Numbered from the stretch's first letter, positions 1-8,005 are shown. The stretch: DNA of 8,661 nucleotides from Candidatus Alcyoniella australis (GCA_030765605.1 JAVCCG010000010.1:1-8661); one strand, 5' to 3'. Numbers and translations are program-made. The notes: a model not told the origin generated them from the letters alone.

Positions 1-359
1 GCGCAGTGCTCGAGGTGATCGGCGAGGACTACGTGATCGCGGCGCGCGCGCGGGGCATGCCCGAGTGGCTGGTAATGCTCAAGCACGTGATGCGCAACGC
101 GGCGATTCCGATCCTGACCGTAATCGGATTGCAGTTCGGCGCGCTGCTCTCCGGCGCGGTGATTACCGAGAACGTCTTTGCCTGGCCCGGGCTGGGCACC
201 GAGTTCATCAGTGCGCTCAACCGCCGCGACTACCCGGTGGTCCAGGGCTGCGTGCTGCTCTTCGCCTTCGTGTTCGTCGGCGTCAACCTGCTTACCGACC
301 TGGCCTACGCAATAGCCGATCCGCGCATCAGGCTCGGGGTTCGCGGAGAGTCGCGATGA
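1..359 (+). CDS. ABC importer inner-membrane permease, DppB/OppB type (5'-truncated)
   Basis: This is the C-terminal ~118 residues of a permease; the start lies before the window and the first complete codon is at base 3. The protein would form half of the membrane channel of a dipeptide/oligopeptide/nickel-type ABC importer. The sequence shows the cytoplasmic EAA loop that contacts the ATPase (EDYVIAARARGMPEWLVMLKHV). It also shows the signature of this subfamily, ENVFAWPGLG, then RDYPVVQG and a last membrane helix ending in ADPRIRLG, all in the places usual for DppB/OppB. The stop TGA overlaps the ATG of the next permease (ATGA, 356-359), so the two are translationally coupled. Which substrate is carried cannot be told, because the binding protein and ATPases are outside the window. 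The GTG at 6 is an internal codon, not the start. Confidence 0.93.
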   Translation, partial: AVLEVIGEDYVIAARARGMPEWLVMLKHVMRNAAIPILTVIGLQFGALLSGAVITENVFAWPGLGTEFISALNRRDYPVVQGCVLLFAFVFVGVNLLTDLAYAIADPRIRLGVRGESR

Positions 360-1159
360 CCGTGCGCGCCTGGATCGGCCTGGGGTTGGTGCTGCTGCTG
401 ATTGCGGCCGCGCTGCTCGGACCGCTGCTGGTCCGCGCCGATCCCGAACAGCTCGAGCTCGGCCAGCGCCTGAGCGCGCCAAGCCGCACGCACCTGTTGG
501 GGCAGGACAAGCTGGGACGCGACGTGCTGGCGCGGGTGCTGATCGGCGCGCGGGTCAGTCTGGCAGTGGGCCTGATCGTGGTGCTGGTCAGCGCGCTGGT
601 CGGTTCGCTGCTCGGCGGGTTGGCCGGGTTCCTCGGCGGAGTGTTCGACGGCGCGCTGATGCGCTTGGTCGACGTGCTGATGGCCTTTCCCGGCATCTTG
701 CTGGCCATCGCCATCGCCGGGATTCTCGGGCCCAGCGTAACCAACGTGATCATCGCGCTCTCGGCTTTGGGCTGGGTGGGCTACGCGCGGCTGGTGCGCG
801 GCCAGGTGATGGCCGTGCGCGAGCGCGACTTCGTGATCGCGGCCCGCGCCACGGGCGTGCCCGAGTCGCGCGTGCTCTGGCGGCACGTGGCGCCGGTGGT
901 GCTCGCGCCGGTGATCGTCCAGGCCTCGTTCGGCATTGCCGGGGCGGTGCTCGCCGAGAGCTCGCTGAGTTTCCTCGGGCTGGGCCCCCAGGACATGCCC
1001 TCGTGGGGCGCGATGATTTCCGAGGGCGCGGAGCAACTGCGCAAGGCGCCGCATTTGGCGACGTTCCCCGGTCTAGCCATCGCCCTGACCGTGCTGGCGT
1101 TCAACTTCCTCGGCGACGGACTGCGCGATCGGCTCGACCCCCAGGGTGCCGCGCAATAG
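356..1159 (+). CDS. ABC importer inner-membrane permease, DppC/OppC type
   Basis: Complete 267-residue permease, the partner of the preceding DppB-type protein in a dipeptide/oligopeptide-type ABC importer. The ATG at 356 is chosen because it overlaps the upstream stop and has GGAGAG five bases before it; the open frame continues upstream only as a shadow of the first gene. Visible features are an N-terminal membrane segment (~5-26) and HLLGQDKLGRDVLARVLIGARVSL (~46-69), the hallmark of DppC/OppC. Further membrane helices follow, then the EAA loop (ERDFVIAARATGVPESRVLWRHVAP, ~156-180). Near the end are SSLSFLGLGPQDMPSWGAM (~202-220) and FNFLGDGLRDRLDP (~249-262). Length is slightly short for the family because the N-terminal tail before the first helix is nearly absent. 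A weak terminator-like hairpin follows at 1182-1204, suggesting this is the last gene of its operon. Confidence 0.95.
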   Translation: MTVRAWIGLGLVLLLIAAALLGPLLVRADPEQLELGQRLSAPSRTHLLGQDKLGRDVLARVLIGARVSLAVGLIVVLVSALVGSLLGGLAGFLGGVFDGALMRLVDVLMAFPGILLAIAIAGILGPSVTNVIIALSALGWVGYARLVRGQVMAVRERDFVIAARATGVPESRVLWRHVAPVVLAPVIVQASFGIAGAVLAESSLSFLGLGPQDMPSWGAMISEGAEQLRKAPHLATFPGLAIALTVLAFNFLGDGLRDRLDPQGAAQ

Positions 1160-1181
1160 CGCGACCTGTCGAAGATCATAA

Positions 1182-1204
1182 AGACCCGCGCGCCGCGAGG
1201 GTTT
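1182..1204 (+). terminator. Possible rho-independent terminator after the permease genes
   Basis: The arms 1182-1191 and 1195-1204 pair around a 3-base loop. The stem has one G/A mismatch (1188/1198) and one G-T wobble (1183/1203). The 3' arm ends in TTT, followed by AAT, so the U-tract is short. It sits 22 bases after the permease stop and before the separate SD of the next gene. It is a weak candidate by sequence alone. Confidence 0.35.
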
Positions 1205-1235
1205 AATGACGATTGGATATTAAAAGGGGGAAGCT

Positions 1236-1736
1236 ATGAGCGATGCCAATAACGACGTTCCGGACGCCTCAATCCTACGCGACGCCCTGGCCAAGCTGCA
1301 CTACGGGCTGTACATCCTGACCGTGGAGGAGGGCGGCGAAGTCAACGGCATGCCCGTAAGCTGGGTCAGCCAGGTGAGCTTCGACCCGCCGCTGGTGATG
1401 ATCGCGGTCCACTCCAGCCGCTACACCCACCAGATGCTCGAATCGGCCGGAAGCTTTGCGCTGAACCTGCTCAAGCCCGAGCAGGCCGCGCTGGTGCCGC
1501 GCTTTAAACTCAAGGGCGAGCAGCGCAGCCACAAGTTCGACGGGCTGGAGCTCGAGCGCGGAAGCATCGGTGCGCCGCTGCTGCGCGACAGCGTTGCGAG
1601 CATTGAGTGCGAAATAGTTAAAACGTTCGTGCCTGGAGACCACACGCTGTTCTTCGGCCTGGTGCGCGACGTGCGGCTCAACGAGCCGGACTCGCCCGTG
1701 CTCGGAGTCGACGACTTCGGCAAGGGCTACGGCTGA
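1236..1736 (+). CDS. Flavin reductase-domain protein (flavoredoxin-like, FMN-binding)
   Basis: 166-residue single-domain protein of the flavin reductase-like FMN-binding split-barrel family, which includes flavoredoxins, the flavin reductase components of monooxygenases, and NADH:FMN reductases. The start ATG at 1236 has a strong SD (AAGGGGGAAG, 1224-1233). Residues 19-58 (AKLHYGLYILTV ... NGMPVSWVSQVSFDPPLVMIAV) match the N-terminal FMN-phosphate and isoalloxazine-binding stretch. AGSFALNLL (71-79) and GDHTLFFGLV (134-143) are the other family landmarks. The C-terminus ends GKGYG, resembling the usual terminal gly/tyr-rich strand. The electron donor and acceptor cannot be deduced; no partner oxygenase or rubredoxin is next to it. 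It stands alone between the permease operon and a convergent minus-strand block. Three hairpin repeats begin directly after its stop codon. Confidence 0.9.
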   Translation: MSDANNDVPDASILRDALAKLHYGLYILTVEEGGEVNGMPVSWVSQVSFDPPLVMIAVHSSRYTHQMLESAGSFALNLLKPEQAALVPRFKLKGEQRSHKFDGLELERGSIGAPLLRDSVASIECEIVKTFVPGDHTLFFGLVRDVRLNEPDSPVLGVDDFGKGYG

Positions 1737-1766
1737 CCCGGCTTTGAGCCGGGCACAAAACTCGCG
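1737..1766. repeat. Hairpin-plus-tail repeat, unit 1
   Basis: Perfect 7-bp stem CCCGGCT/AGCCGGG (1737-1743 and 1747-1753) with a 3-base loop TTG, followed by the tail CACAAAACTCGCG (1754-1766). It begins on the base right after the flavin reductase stop codon. The tail CAAnnCTCGCG is shared with two more units downstream. There is no T-run, so a classical terminator is not supported. It resembles a small REP-like palindromic element. Confidence 0.6.
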
Positions 1767-1795
1767 GCGGCTTGGAGCCGCCACAAGACTCGCGC
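1766..1795. repeat. Hairpin-plus-tail repeat, unit 2
   Basis: Perfect 7-bp stem GGCGGCT/AGCCGCC (1766-1772 and 1776-1782) with loop TGG, followed by ACAAGACTCGCGC (1783-1795). The stem differs from unit 1 at its outer pairs, but both arms change together, so pairing is kept while the tail stays nearly identical. It abuts unit 1 directly. Confidence 0.6.
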
Positions 1796-1833
1796 AGCAC
1801 GATAATCATTGAGCAACGCCCCACCCCGCGTAG

Positions 1834-1863
1834 CCGACTTTTAGTCGGGGGCAAGTCTCGCGC
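1834..1863. repeat. Hairpin-plus-tail repeat, unit 3
   Basis: Perfect 6-bp stem CCGACT/AGTCGG (1834-1839 and 1843-1848) with loop TTT, then GGGCAAGTCTCGCGC (1849-1863). Relative to units 1 and 2, the inner G-C pair has become A-T on both arms, a compensatory change. The tail CAAGTCTCGCGC aligns with the tails of the other units. It is separated from unit 2 by 38 bases of unrelated sequence. Confidence 0.55.
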
Positions 1864-1869
1864 CTACCC

Positions 1870-1891
1870 AATATTGTTGAAAAACAATATT
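1870..1891. terminator. AT-rich perfect hairpin at the convergent junction (possible bidirectional terminator)
   Basis: A perfect 9-bp stem AATATTGTT/AACAATATT (1870-1878 and 1883-1891) closes a GAAA tetraloop as read on the plus strand. It lies 6 bases beyond the stop codon of the minus-strand radical SAM gene and downstream of the plus-strand flavin reductase gene. The place fits a terminator for convergent transcription. No T-run follows on either strand, so intrinsic termination is uncertain; it could instead protect mRNA 3' ends. Confidence 0.4.
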
Positions 1892-1896
1892 ACCCC

Positions 1897-3321
1897 TCAC
1901 CCCCCGTTGCGTCCGAGTCGCGGTAGCAGCACCAGGGCGCGTTTGATGTCGGCCCACAGGCCGCGTCCGCGGCTGCGGATTAGCCGTCGCAGTACAACGC
2001 CGGGCCGCAAGTAGAACTGGCGGTTGAAGCGTCGCAGCAGCGCCTCGAGCCGACGGCGGGTGATCGCCCCGGGCCAGGCCGGCGGATCGAAATCGGGTCG
2101 CGGATTTGCTGCGAAGCGTTGCCAGTAATCCTCGCTGATCACGCCCTGGGCCAGCGCCCGTTCGTAGATCTTGGTCGCGGGGTAGGGGATGTAGATTGCG
2201 GTATGCACCATGTCGGGGTTGAGTTCGCGGGCCAGGGAGATGCTTCGGCGCACGTGGCCCTCGGTCTCGCCGGGATTGCCGAGCATGAAGTACGCCAGAT
2301 GCGGCAGCCCGACCTCGCGTGTGAGGGCGAAGGTCTCGCGCACTTGCTCGAGGGTGTAGGGCTTGCCCAACGTGCGCAGCACGTCTGGGTCCGAGGCCTC
2401 GACCCCGTAGGTGATCATGTCGCACCCCGCGGCCTTGAGCGCCAGCAGCAGCTCGTGATCCACGGTCTGCACCGTGGCACGCGCGGTGAAGCGCAACGGC
2501 AGCCGCTCGCGGACCATCCCGTCGCAGATTTGCAAAACGCGCTCGCGGTCGATGGTGAACACTTCGTCGTAGATCAGCAGGTAGCGAATGCCCATCGCCA
2601 CGCACTCGCGCAGCTCCTCGATCACATACTCGGCCGAGTGCGCGCGGAAGCGTTTGCCCGTGATCGAGCGCGAGCAGAATGCGCAGCGGAAAGGGCAACC
2701 GCGGCTGGTGATTATAATCGACAGCGGTCGCAGGTCGGTGATCAGCGAGCCGTAGCGCGCGGTGTCCACCAGGTCGCGCGCCGGTCGCGGAATCGAGTCC
2801 AGCTGCTCGATGCGCGGCGGCATCGGGTTGGTCTCGATCCGTCCATCGACTTGGCGCACCAGGCCCGGCGCGTCGTCGATTTTCCCGTTGCCCGACAGCC
2901 GTTCGAGCAGCGCGGGCAGCGTGGTCTCGCCCTCGCCGATCAGCAGCATGTCCAGCGGCTCGAGGGCGATGGTCTCACGCGGATAGAGGAAGGGTTGGAG
3001 CCCGCCCATCACCACCGGCGCGTGGGGCACGGCAGCGCGCGCCGCGGCCGCGGCGTCCAGGGCGTCGGGCATGCTGAACGAGACCGCGGTTACGCCCACC
3101 AGGTCCGGATGCCACTGTTGCAGACGCGCGCCGATCTGGTCGGGCCGCAGGTTGTCCAATGCGGCGTCGATGATCAGCACCTCGTGCCCGGCCTGACGCA
3201 CTGCGGCGGCCACGTACATCAGTCCGATCGGAGGATTGATCCCGCGGATGCGTTCGACCTCGCGCGGCAGGTTGGCGCCGATCATCCGGCGTTCGGCGGG
3301 CTGGATCAGCGCTACCCGCAT
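1897..3321 (-). CDS. B12-binding-domain radical SAM protein (first of tandem pair by coordinate)
   Basis: 474-residue protein with a cobalamin-binding-type Rossmann domain followed by a radical SAM core. The ATG at 3321 is chosen because it shares its A with the stop of the upstream radical SAM gene (TGATG); a TTG 18 bases earlier is a weaker alternative. Residues 1-140 look like the B12-binding domain (MRVALIQP, NPPIGLMYVAAAVRQAGHEVLIIDA, VVMGGLQPFLYP, LLIGEGETTLPALLE). No DxHxxG cobalt-ligand motif is seen, as is common in BchE/HpnP-like relatives. The [4Fe-4S] motif CxxxCxxC is C209-C213-C216 in SRGCPFRCAFCS. The core continues through YDEVFTID, ITYGVEASD and YFMLGNPGET (~345-353), and the C-terminus has NRQFYLRPGVVLRRL (433-447). 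Members of this class methylate or rearrange lipids, pigments and antibiotics. The substrate here is unknown. Confidence 0.92.
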   Translation of the reverse strand: MRVALIQPAERRMIGANLPREVERIRGINPPIGLMYVAAAVRQAGHEVLIIDAALDNLRPDQIGARLQQWHPDLVGVTAVSFSMPDALDAAAAARAAVPHAPVVMGGLQPFLYPRETIALEPLDMLLIGEGETTLPALLERLSGNGKIDDAPGLVRQVDGRIETNPMPPRIEQLDSIPRPARDLVDTARYGSLITDLRPLSIIITSRGCPFRCAFCSRSITGKRFRAHSAEYVIEELRECVAMGIRYLLIYDEVFTIDRERVLQICDGMVRERLPLRFTARATVQTVDHELLLALKAAGCDMITYGVEASDPDVLRTLGKPYTLEQVRETFALTREVGLPHLAYFMLGNPGETEGHVRRSISLARELNPDMVHTAIYIPYPATKIYERALAQGVISEDYWQRFAANPRPDFDPPAWPGAITRRRLEALLRRFNRQFYLRPGVVLRRLIRSRGRGLWADIKRALVLLPRLGRNGG

Positions 3322-4700
3322 CAGACGCCCACCAGCCAACGCATGATGCGCAGCAGCAGATAGACCAGGTGCCGCGGCCCGCGCACGTTGCGCAGGATCT
3401 CGATGATCACCCGCGGCCGCGCGTGGAAGCGCAGCAGGGCCCAGCGCTGTTCGTTCTTTAATCTACTCGCGGTGGTCCCCTCGGGCACGAACGCCACCTC
3501 GGCCAGGGTCGGCGCGTCGCGCCGCCAGGTTCCCGCGTAGTCGCCGCACTCCAGAGCCTCGTAGGCCGAGGTGCCGGGGAAGGGGTGGAACAGCATGAAG
3601 TGCCCCACGGCCAGCGGCAGCTCCATTGCCAGCTTCAGCGACTGTCGACGCTCCTGCCGCGTCTCGGTGGGGAAGCCGTAGAGGAAGAAGCCGCGCAGCA
3701 GAAATCCCTCCTCGTGCAGCATTTGCGCGGTGCTGCGCACCTGCTCCACGGTCAGGTTCTTGCGGATCAGGCTCAGCATTCGGTTTGAGCCGGATTCGAT
3801 CCCGAGGTTCATCGAGTAGCAGCCCGCGCGAAACATCAGCCGCACCAGCTCGCGGTCGAGGGTGTCGATCCGCAGGCCGTTGGGGCACAGCCACCACAGG
3901 CGCGGACCGGCCAGGATCCGTTCGCAAAAGGCGCGCACGTAATCGCCGTCGTGGGTGAAGTTGTCGTCCACCACGTGGATCTCGTTGATCCCGTAGTCGC
4001 GCCGCAGCAGCTCGATCTCCTCGATCACGCTCTCCAACGGGCGGTAGCGCACGCGGCGGCCCGAGATCGCCGAGGCTCCGCAGAAGGTGCAGGGGTGCGG
4101 GCAGCCGCGGCTGATCGAGATCGGCGCCAGCGGGGTTGCGCGGTAGAACGCTCCCTGGGGCGCGGGGGGCGCCAGGTCGGGTCGCAGCAGATCCCAGCGC
4201 GGCAGCGGCACCTGCGCCAGGTCCACGCGGTCCAGCGGATTGGACTCGATTCCCGCATCAGTGCGGCGCACCAGCCCGGCCACCGAGGCGTAGTCGCTGC
4301 TGTTGTTTGCGATCAGCTCGATCAGCGCGGGCAGGGCGTTCTCCGCCTCGCCGCGGATCATCCAGTCGACCAAGTCGCCGTAGAATTCCCAGGCGCCCGC
4401 CGGGTCGGCGCTGGGGTCTGCGCCGCCGAGCACGATCGTCGCGTTCGGAGCAGCGTTACGCGCGGTCTGGATATAGGGTAAGTCCAGGCGGCGGCCGTAG
4501 GTGTTGACCTGGAAGCCGATCAGCTTGGGCCGAAACGACTCGATCTTGCTTGCCAGCCGCGCGGGCTTGGCGTGCAGGCGGATCGCGTCGAACAGTTCGA
4601 CCTGGTGGCGTTCGCTCAGGGCCGCGGCGAGAAAGCCCAGGCCGAGGTTGGGTTGGATCGAGTCTGAGAGCTCGCGGGGTTTTACCAGCAGGACGCGCAT
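3321..4700 (-). CDS. B12-binding-domain radical SAM protein (upstream member of tandem pair)
   Basis: 459-residue protein with the same architecture as its downstream neighbour but clearly diverged. Residues 1-130 form a B12-binding-like Rossmann domain (MRVLLVKP, NLGLGFLAAALSERHQVELFDA, TIVLGGADPSADP, MIRGEAENALPALIE). A DxHxxG motif is not visible, so cobalamin binding is inferred from the family. The iron-sulfur motif is C200-C204-C207 in SRGCPHPCTFCG. VVDDNFT (243-249), NLGIESGSNRMLSLIRKNLTVEQV (298-321), GFFLYGFPTET (337-347) and HPFPGTSAYE (372-381) are typical of the radical SAM barrel in this class. The ATG at 4700 is the family-typical start, though its SD is weak. It overlaps the next gene by TGATG and lies 66 bases after the CpxP-like gene with no terminator between. 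Substrate unknown. Confidence 0.92.
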   Translation of the reverse strand: MRVLLVKPRELSDSIQPNLGLGFLAAALSERHQVELFDAIRLHAKPARLASKIESFRPKLIGFQVNTYGRRLDLPYIQTARNAAPNATIVLGGADPSADPAGAWEFYGDLVDWMIRGEAENALPALIELIANNSSDYASVAGLVRRTDAGIESNPLDRVDLAQVPLPRWDLLRPDLAPPAPQGAFYRATPLAPISISRGCPHPCTFCGASAISGRRVRYRPLESVIEEIELLRRDYGINEIHVVDDNFTHDGDYVRAFCERILAGPRLWWLCPNGLRIDTLDRELVRLMFRAGCYSMNLGIESGSNRMLSLIRKNLTVEQVRSTAQMLHEEGFLLRGFFLYGFPTETRQERRQSLKLAMELPLAVGHFMLFHPFPGTSAYEALECGDYAGTWRRDAPTLAEVAFVPEGTTASRLKNEQRWALLRFHARPRVIIEILRNVRGPRHLVYLLLRIMRWLVGV

Positions 4701-4766
4701 GCCAGCCCGTTGTAAGGCCCGCGGAAGGGGAAATCAAGCGACGAGTTCAACGCCGCCGACGGAAAA

Positions 4767-5291
4767 TCAGCGCATGGGCGTGCGATTGCCCATACCGCGC
4801 GCCGGACGGTCGCTGTGCTTGATATCGTAGATGATCTTTTGGATCTCCTCCTGGAAGCGGATTTCGAACGCAATGAACTTCATCATTCGCTCTGTGTCGA
4901 GCACCTTGGCGACCGCGACGTATTCCTCGTGATGCAGGTCGATGATCTTGTGATCGATCTGGGACGAGCGATCGATCAGCTTGTTCAGCTCCTCGGCGGT
5001 CAGCGGCTTGTCCTGGCTGATCGCGGTCGCCAGCCCGTGTCGAATCTGGCGCTGCTCGCGCAGCAGCTCGTTGATCTGGTCCTCGTATTGCTGCATCACC
5101 GGGAACAGTTTGGCCGAGAGCTCGGTATCGAGCTCGAGGAACTCGGTTATCTTCCAGATGCGGATCGACTGGATCCGCTCTTCAAGCTGCTTTTCCTGTC
5201 CGCCCCCGCGCCGTTGTCCGGGCGCGGCCATGCACGGCGCGGCCAGGATCAGCATTAACGCGATCGCCGTTAATCCATGCAGCCATTTCAT
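4767..5291 (-). CDS. Secreted CpxP/Spy-like periplasmic protein (heavy-metal sensor/resistance type)
   Basis: 174-residue predicted periplasmic helical protein. Residues 1-22 form a signal peptide (MKWLHG, then a hydrophobic stretch to ~18). Cleavage near Cys20-Met-Ala-Ala is likely; the residue before Cys20 is proline, so a lipobox is not convincing. After a Gly/Arg/Gln-rich linker, residues 34-158 are charged and almost certainly alpha-helical. Two LDTE motifs (54-57 and 131-134) stand where CpxP/Spy proteins carry LTxxQ motifs, and FIAFEIRFQEE (139-149) matches the second helical half. Such proteins often act with an ECF sigma/anti-sigma pair as envelope or metal sensors (CnrX/NccX-like) or as chaperones. 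Its SD (GGGGGGA, 5299-5305) lies inside the last codons of the anti-sigma gene, and only 4 bases separate the two. Family assignment is by pattern, so function is moderate confidence. Confidence 0.75.
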   Translation of the reverse strand: MKWLHGLTAIALMLILAAPCMAAPGQRRGGGQEKQLEERIQSIRIWKITEFLELDTELSAKLFPVMQQYEDQINELLREQRQIRHGLATAISQDKPLTAEELNKLIDRSSQIDHKIIDLHHEEYVAVAKVLDTERMMKFIAFEIRFQEEIQKIIYDIKHSDRPARGMGNRTPMR

Positions 5292-5295
5292 AGGT

Positions 5296-5970
5296 CTATC
5301 CCCCCAGGGTGCTGTCGATTGTATACGAGTTGAGTCGCTCGATGAGCATCTCGATTTGTTCGTCGTCCAGGTCGTAGAGCAACTGTATATCCCCTGCCTC
5401 GGCGATGCTCAGCTGATCGATCTGCGTCGAATCGAGGTCCTCGCTGATCTGCTGGGCCAGCAGGTCGTCCAGCTGTGCCACCTGCGTATCGTCCAGCTCG
5501 TCGATCGTCACCAGCTGCAACTGCTCGACGTCCAGGGCGTTGAGTGCGTCGAGCTCGTCTGACTGTGCAGCCTGCTGCGGCTGGTCGGACTGCGCTGTTT
5601 GCTGCAACGCGGGCTGGGTCGGTTCGAAGCTGATCAGTCCGATGATCAGCGCGGCCACGATCAGCGCGGCCGCCGGAACCAGGGTGCGCGTCCCGAAACG
5701 CTCCCAGGCTAATTGCCACCACGGCGCGGACTGCGCCTGCTCGATTACCCTGGTCGTTAGCTCCACGCGATGGTTGGGGCTCGGATCGTTGCGCAGTATT
5801 TTGCCCCAGTCGCCAAGCAGCGCGCGCTGGGCTTCGAGTTGTTCGCGGCACACGGCGCACTGCTCCAGGTGCTGATGCACGGCCCGGCTCTCAGCCTCGG
5901 TCAGCTCCTGCTCGGCGCCGGCGGCCAGCAGGTCGAGCAGCGGCTCGATCCACTCGCATTGGGGTTTCAT
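5296..5970 (-). CDS. Transmembrane zinc-finger anti-sigma factor with LDxxQ-repeat periplasmic domain
   Basis: 224-residue single-pass membrane protein expected to hold the adjacent ECF sigma factor inactive at the inner membrane. The N-terminal cytoplasmic domain has the zinc-binding anti-sigma pattern with Cys5 and His34-x3-Cys38-x2-Cys41 (HLEQCAVC). One membrane helix spans ~97-115 (TLVPAAALIVAALIIGLIS). After a Gln-rich linker, the periplasmic part (~137-217) is strongly acidic. It contains four spaced motifs of the form LDxxQ followed by hydrophobic residues (starting at 146, 159, 179 and 201). The ATG at 5970 overlaps the sigma stop (ATGA) and has SD GAGAGG (5979-5984). Coupled translation would keep sigma and anti-sigma balanced. 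Confidence 0.9.
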   Translation of the reverse strand: MKPQCEWIEPLLDLLAAGAEQELTEAESRAVHQHLEQCAVCREQLEAQRALLGDWGKILRNDPSPNHRVELTTRVIEQAQSAPWWQLAWERFGTRTLVPAAALIVAALIIGLISFEPTQPALQQTAQSDQPQQAAQSDELDALNALDVEQLQLVTIDELDDTQVAQLDDLLAQQISEDLDSTQIDQLSIAEAGDIQLLYDLDDEQIEMLIERLNSYTIDSTLGG

Positions 5971-6503
5971 TGCGCCAACCTCTCTTTCAACTTACGCACG
6001 GCGTGATGAAAATTCACCTTGGCCGCGTTCTGCGTTATGCCCAGGGCCTCGCCGATCTGCGCGAAGGGCAGCTCCTCGGCCAGCCGCAGCCGCGCGACTT
6101 GGCCCTGAATCTCGGGAAGCTCGTCCAGCGCCTGATAGAGCATCCGGCGTCGGCGGTCGTGGTCGAGCTGTTCGGCCGTGTGGTCCTCCACGCTTAACCG
6201 TGCTTTGTCCAGCTCCATTCCCTGGTGCCGCGCGCGGTCGCGCAGCCGGTTGCGCGCCTGGTTGACCGTGATGCGATAGAGCCAGGTGCTAAACGCCGAG
6301 CGGCCCGAGAACGTGTGCAGCTTGCGATAGACCCGCACGAAGGTGCTCTGTACTACCTCGTCGGCCTCAGCCGGATCCTTGGTGACCGAAAGGGCGGTGC
6401 GATAAACAAACGCGGTGTAATCCCTGACGATTTGCTCGAACGCCTCGTGTTCGCCCGCCTGAGCGCGCGCCACAGCATCGGTTAGGTCGGGCAGCTTGGT
6501 CAT
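5967..6503 (-). CDS. ECF-family RNA polymerase sigma factor (sigma-70 family)
   Basis: 178-residue ECF sigma factor from the ATG at 6503. Region 2 (~20-90) carries the core-binding and -10 recognition helices, including DEVVQSTFVRVYRKL (49-62) and FSTWLYRITVNQARNRLRDR (71-90). Region 4 (~122-172) ends in a helix-turn-helix, LPFAQIGEALGITQNAAKVNFHHAVRKLKERL, that would read the -35 element. Regions 1 and 3 are absent, as expected for ECF. A GTG start five codons upstream (6518) is possible, but it would fall at or before the transcription start predicted from the promoter at 6524-6550, so the ATG is preferred; neither has a good SD. It is followed by its zinc-finger anti-sigma factor with a 4-base overlap. 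The close ECF group was not determined. Confidence 0.93.
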   Translation of the reverse strand: MTKLPDLTDAVARAQAGEHEAFEQIVRDYTAFVYRTALSVTKDPAEADEVVQSTFVRVYRKLHTFSGRSAFSTWLYRITVNQARNRLRDRARHQGMELDKARLSVEDHTAEQLDHDRRRRMLYQALDELPEIQGQVARLRLAEELPFAQIGEALGITQNAAKVNFHHAVRKLKERLAQ

Positions 6504-6523
6504 CGTGATCACTGACACATGGT

Positions 6524-7913
<1,390 letters not shown>

Positions 7914-7954
7914 GCTGCCGGGCTTTGATCGTGATTAGTAAAAGTGAAAGTGGG

Positions 7955-7983
7955 TTGAATTGACGCTCGCTGCTGTTTACACT
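7955..7983 (+). promoter_or_regulatory. Candidate promoter for tRNA-Ser
   Basis: TTGAAT (7955-7960), a 17-base spacer and TACACT (7978-7983) match four of six consensus bases in each element. An A-rich stretch at about 7938-7950 just upstream could serve as an UP element, common before stable RNA genes. The start would be near 7990, giving a ~16-base 5' leader on the tRNA. An overlapping TTGACG at 7960-7965 is a competing -35, but no good -10 follows it. Confidence 0.45.
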
Positions 7984-8005
7984 TACGCTCCGCGCTGGTA
8001 ACAGC

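Noticed and set aside
65-355. N-terminal extension of the DppC-type permease frame
   Set aside because: It overlaps the DppB-type coding region out of frame and has no permease-like sequence; the ATG at 356 has a good SD and the ATGA overlap.
1737-1863. CRISPR-like array
   Set aside because: Units are ~30 bases with changing stems, no equal-length unique spacers between units 1 and 2, and no cas genes nearby.
2119-3363. Long plus-strand open frame (414 codons) opposite the radical SAM gene
   Set aside because: It is antisense to a convincing CxxxCxxC radical SAM protein; its composition (His/Arg/Gln/Gly-rich, no domain) is typical of a GC-rich shadow frame.
4701-4766. Promoter or terminator between the CpxP-like and radical SAM genes
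   Set aside because: GAACT is present on the minus strand, but no TCTAA-like -10 lies at proper spacing, and no hairpin with a T-run is seen.
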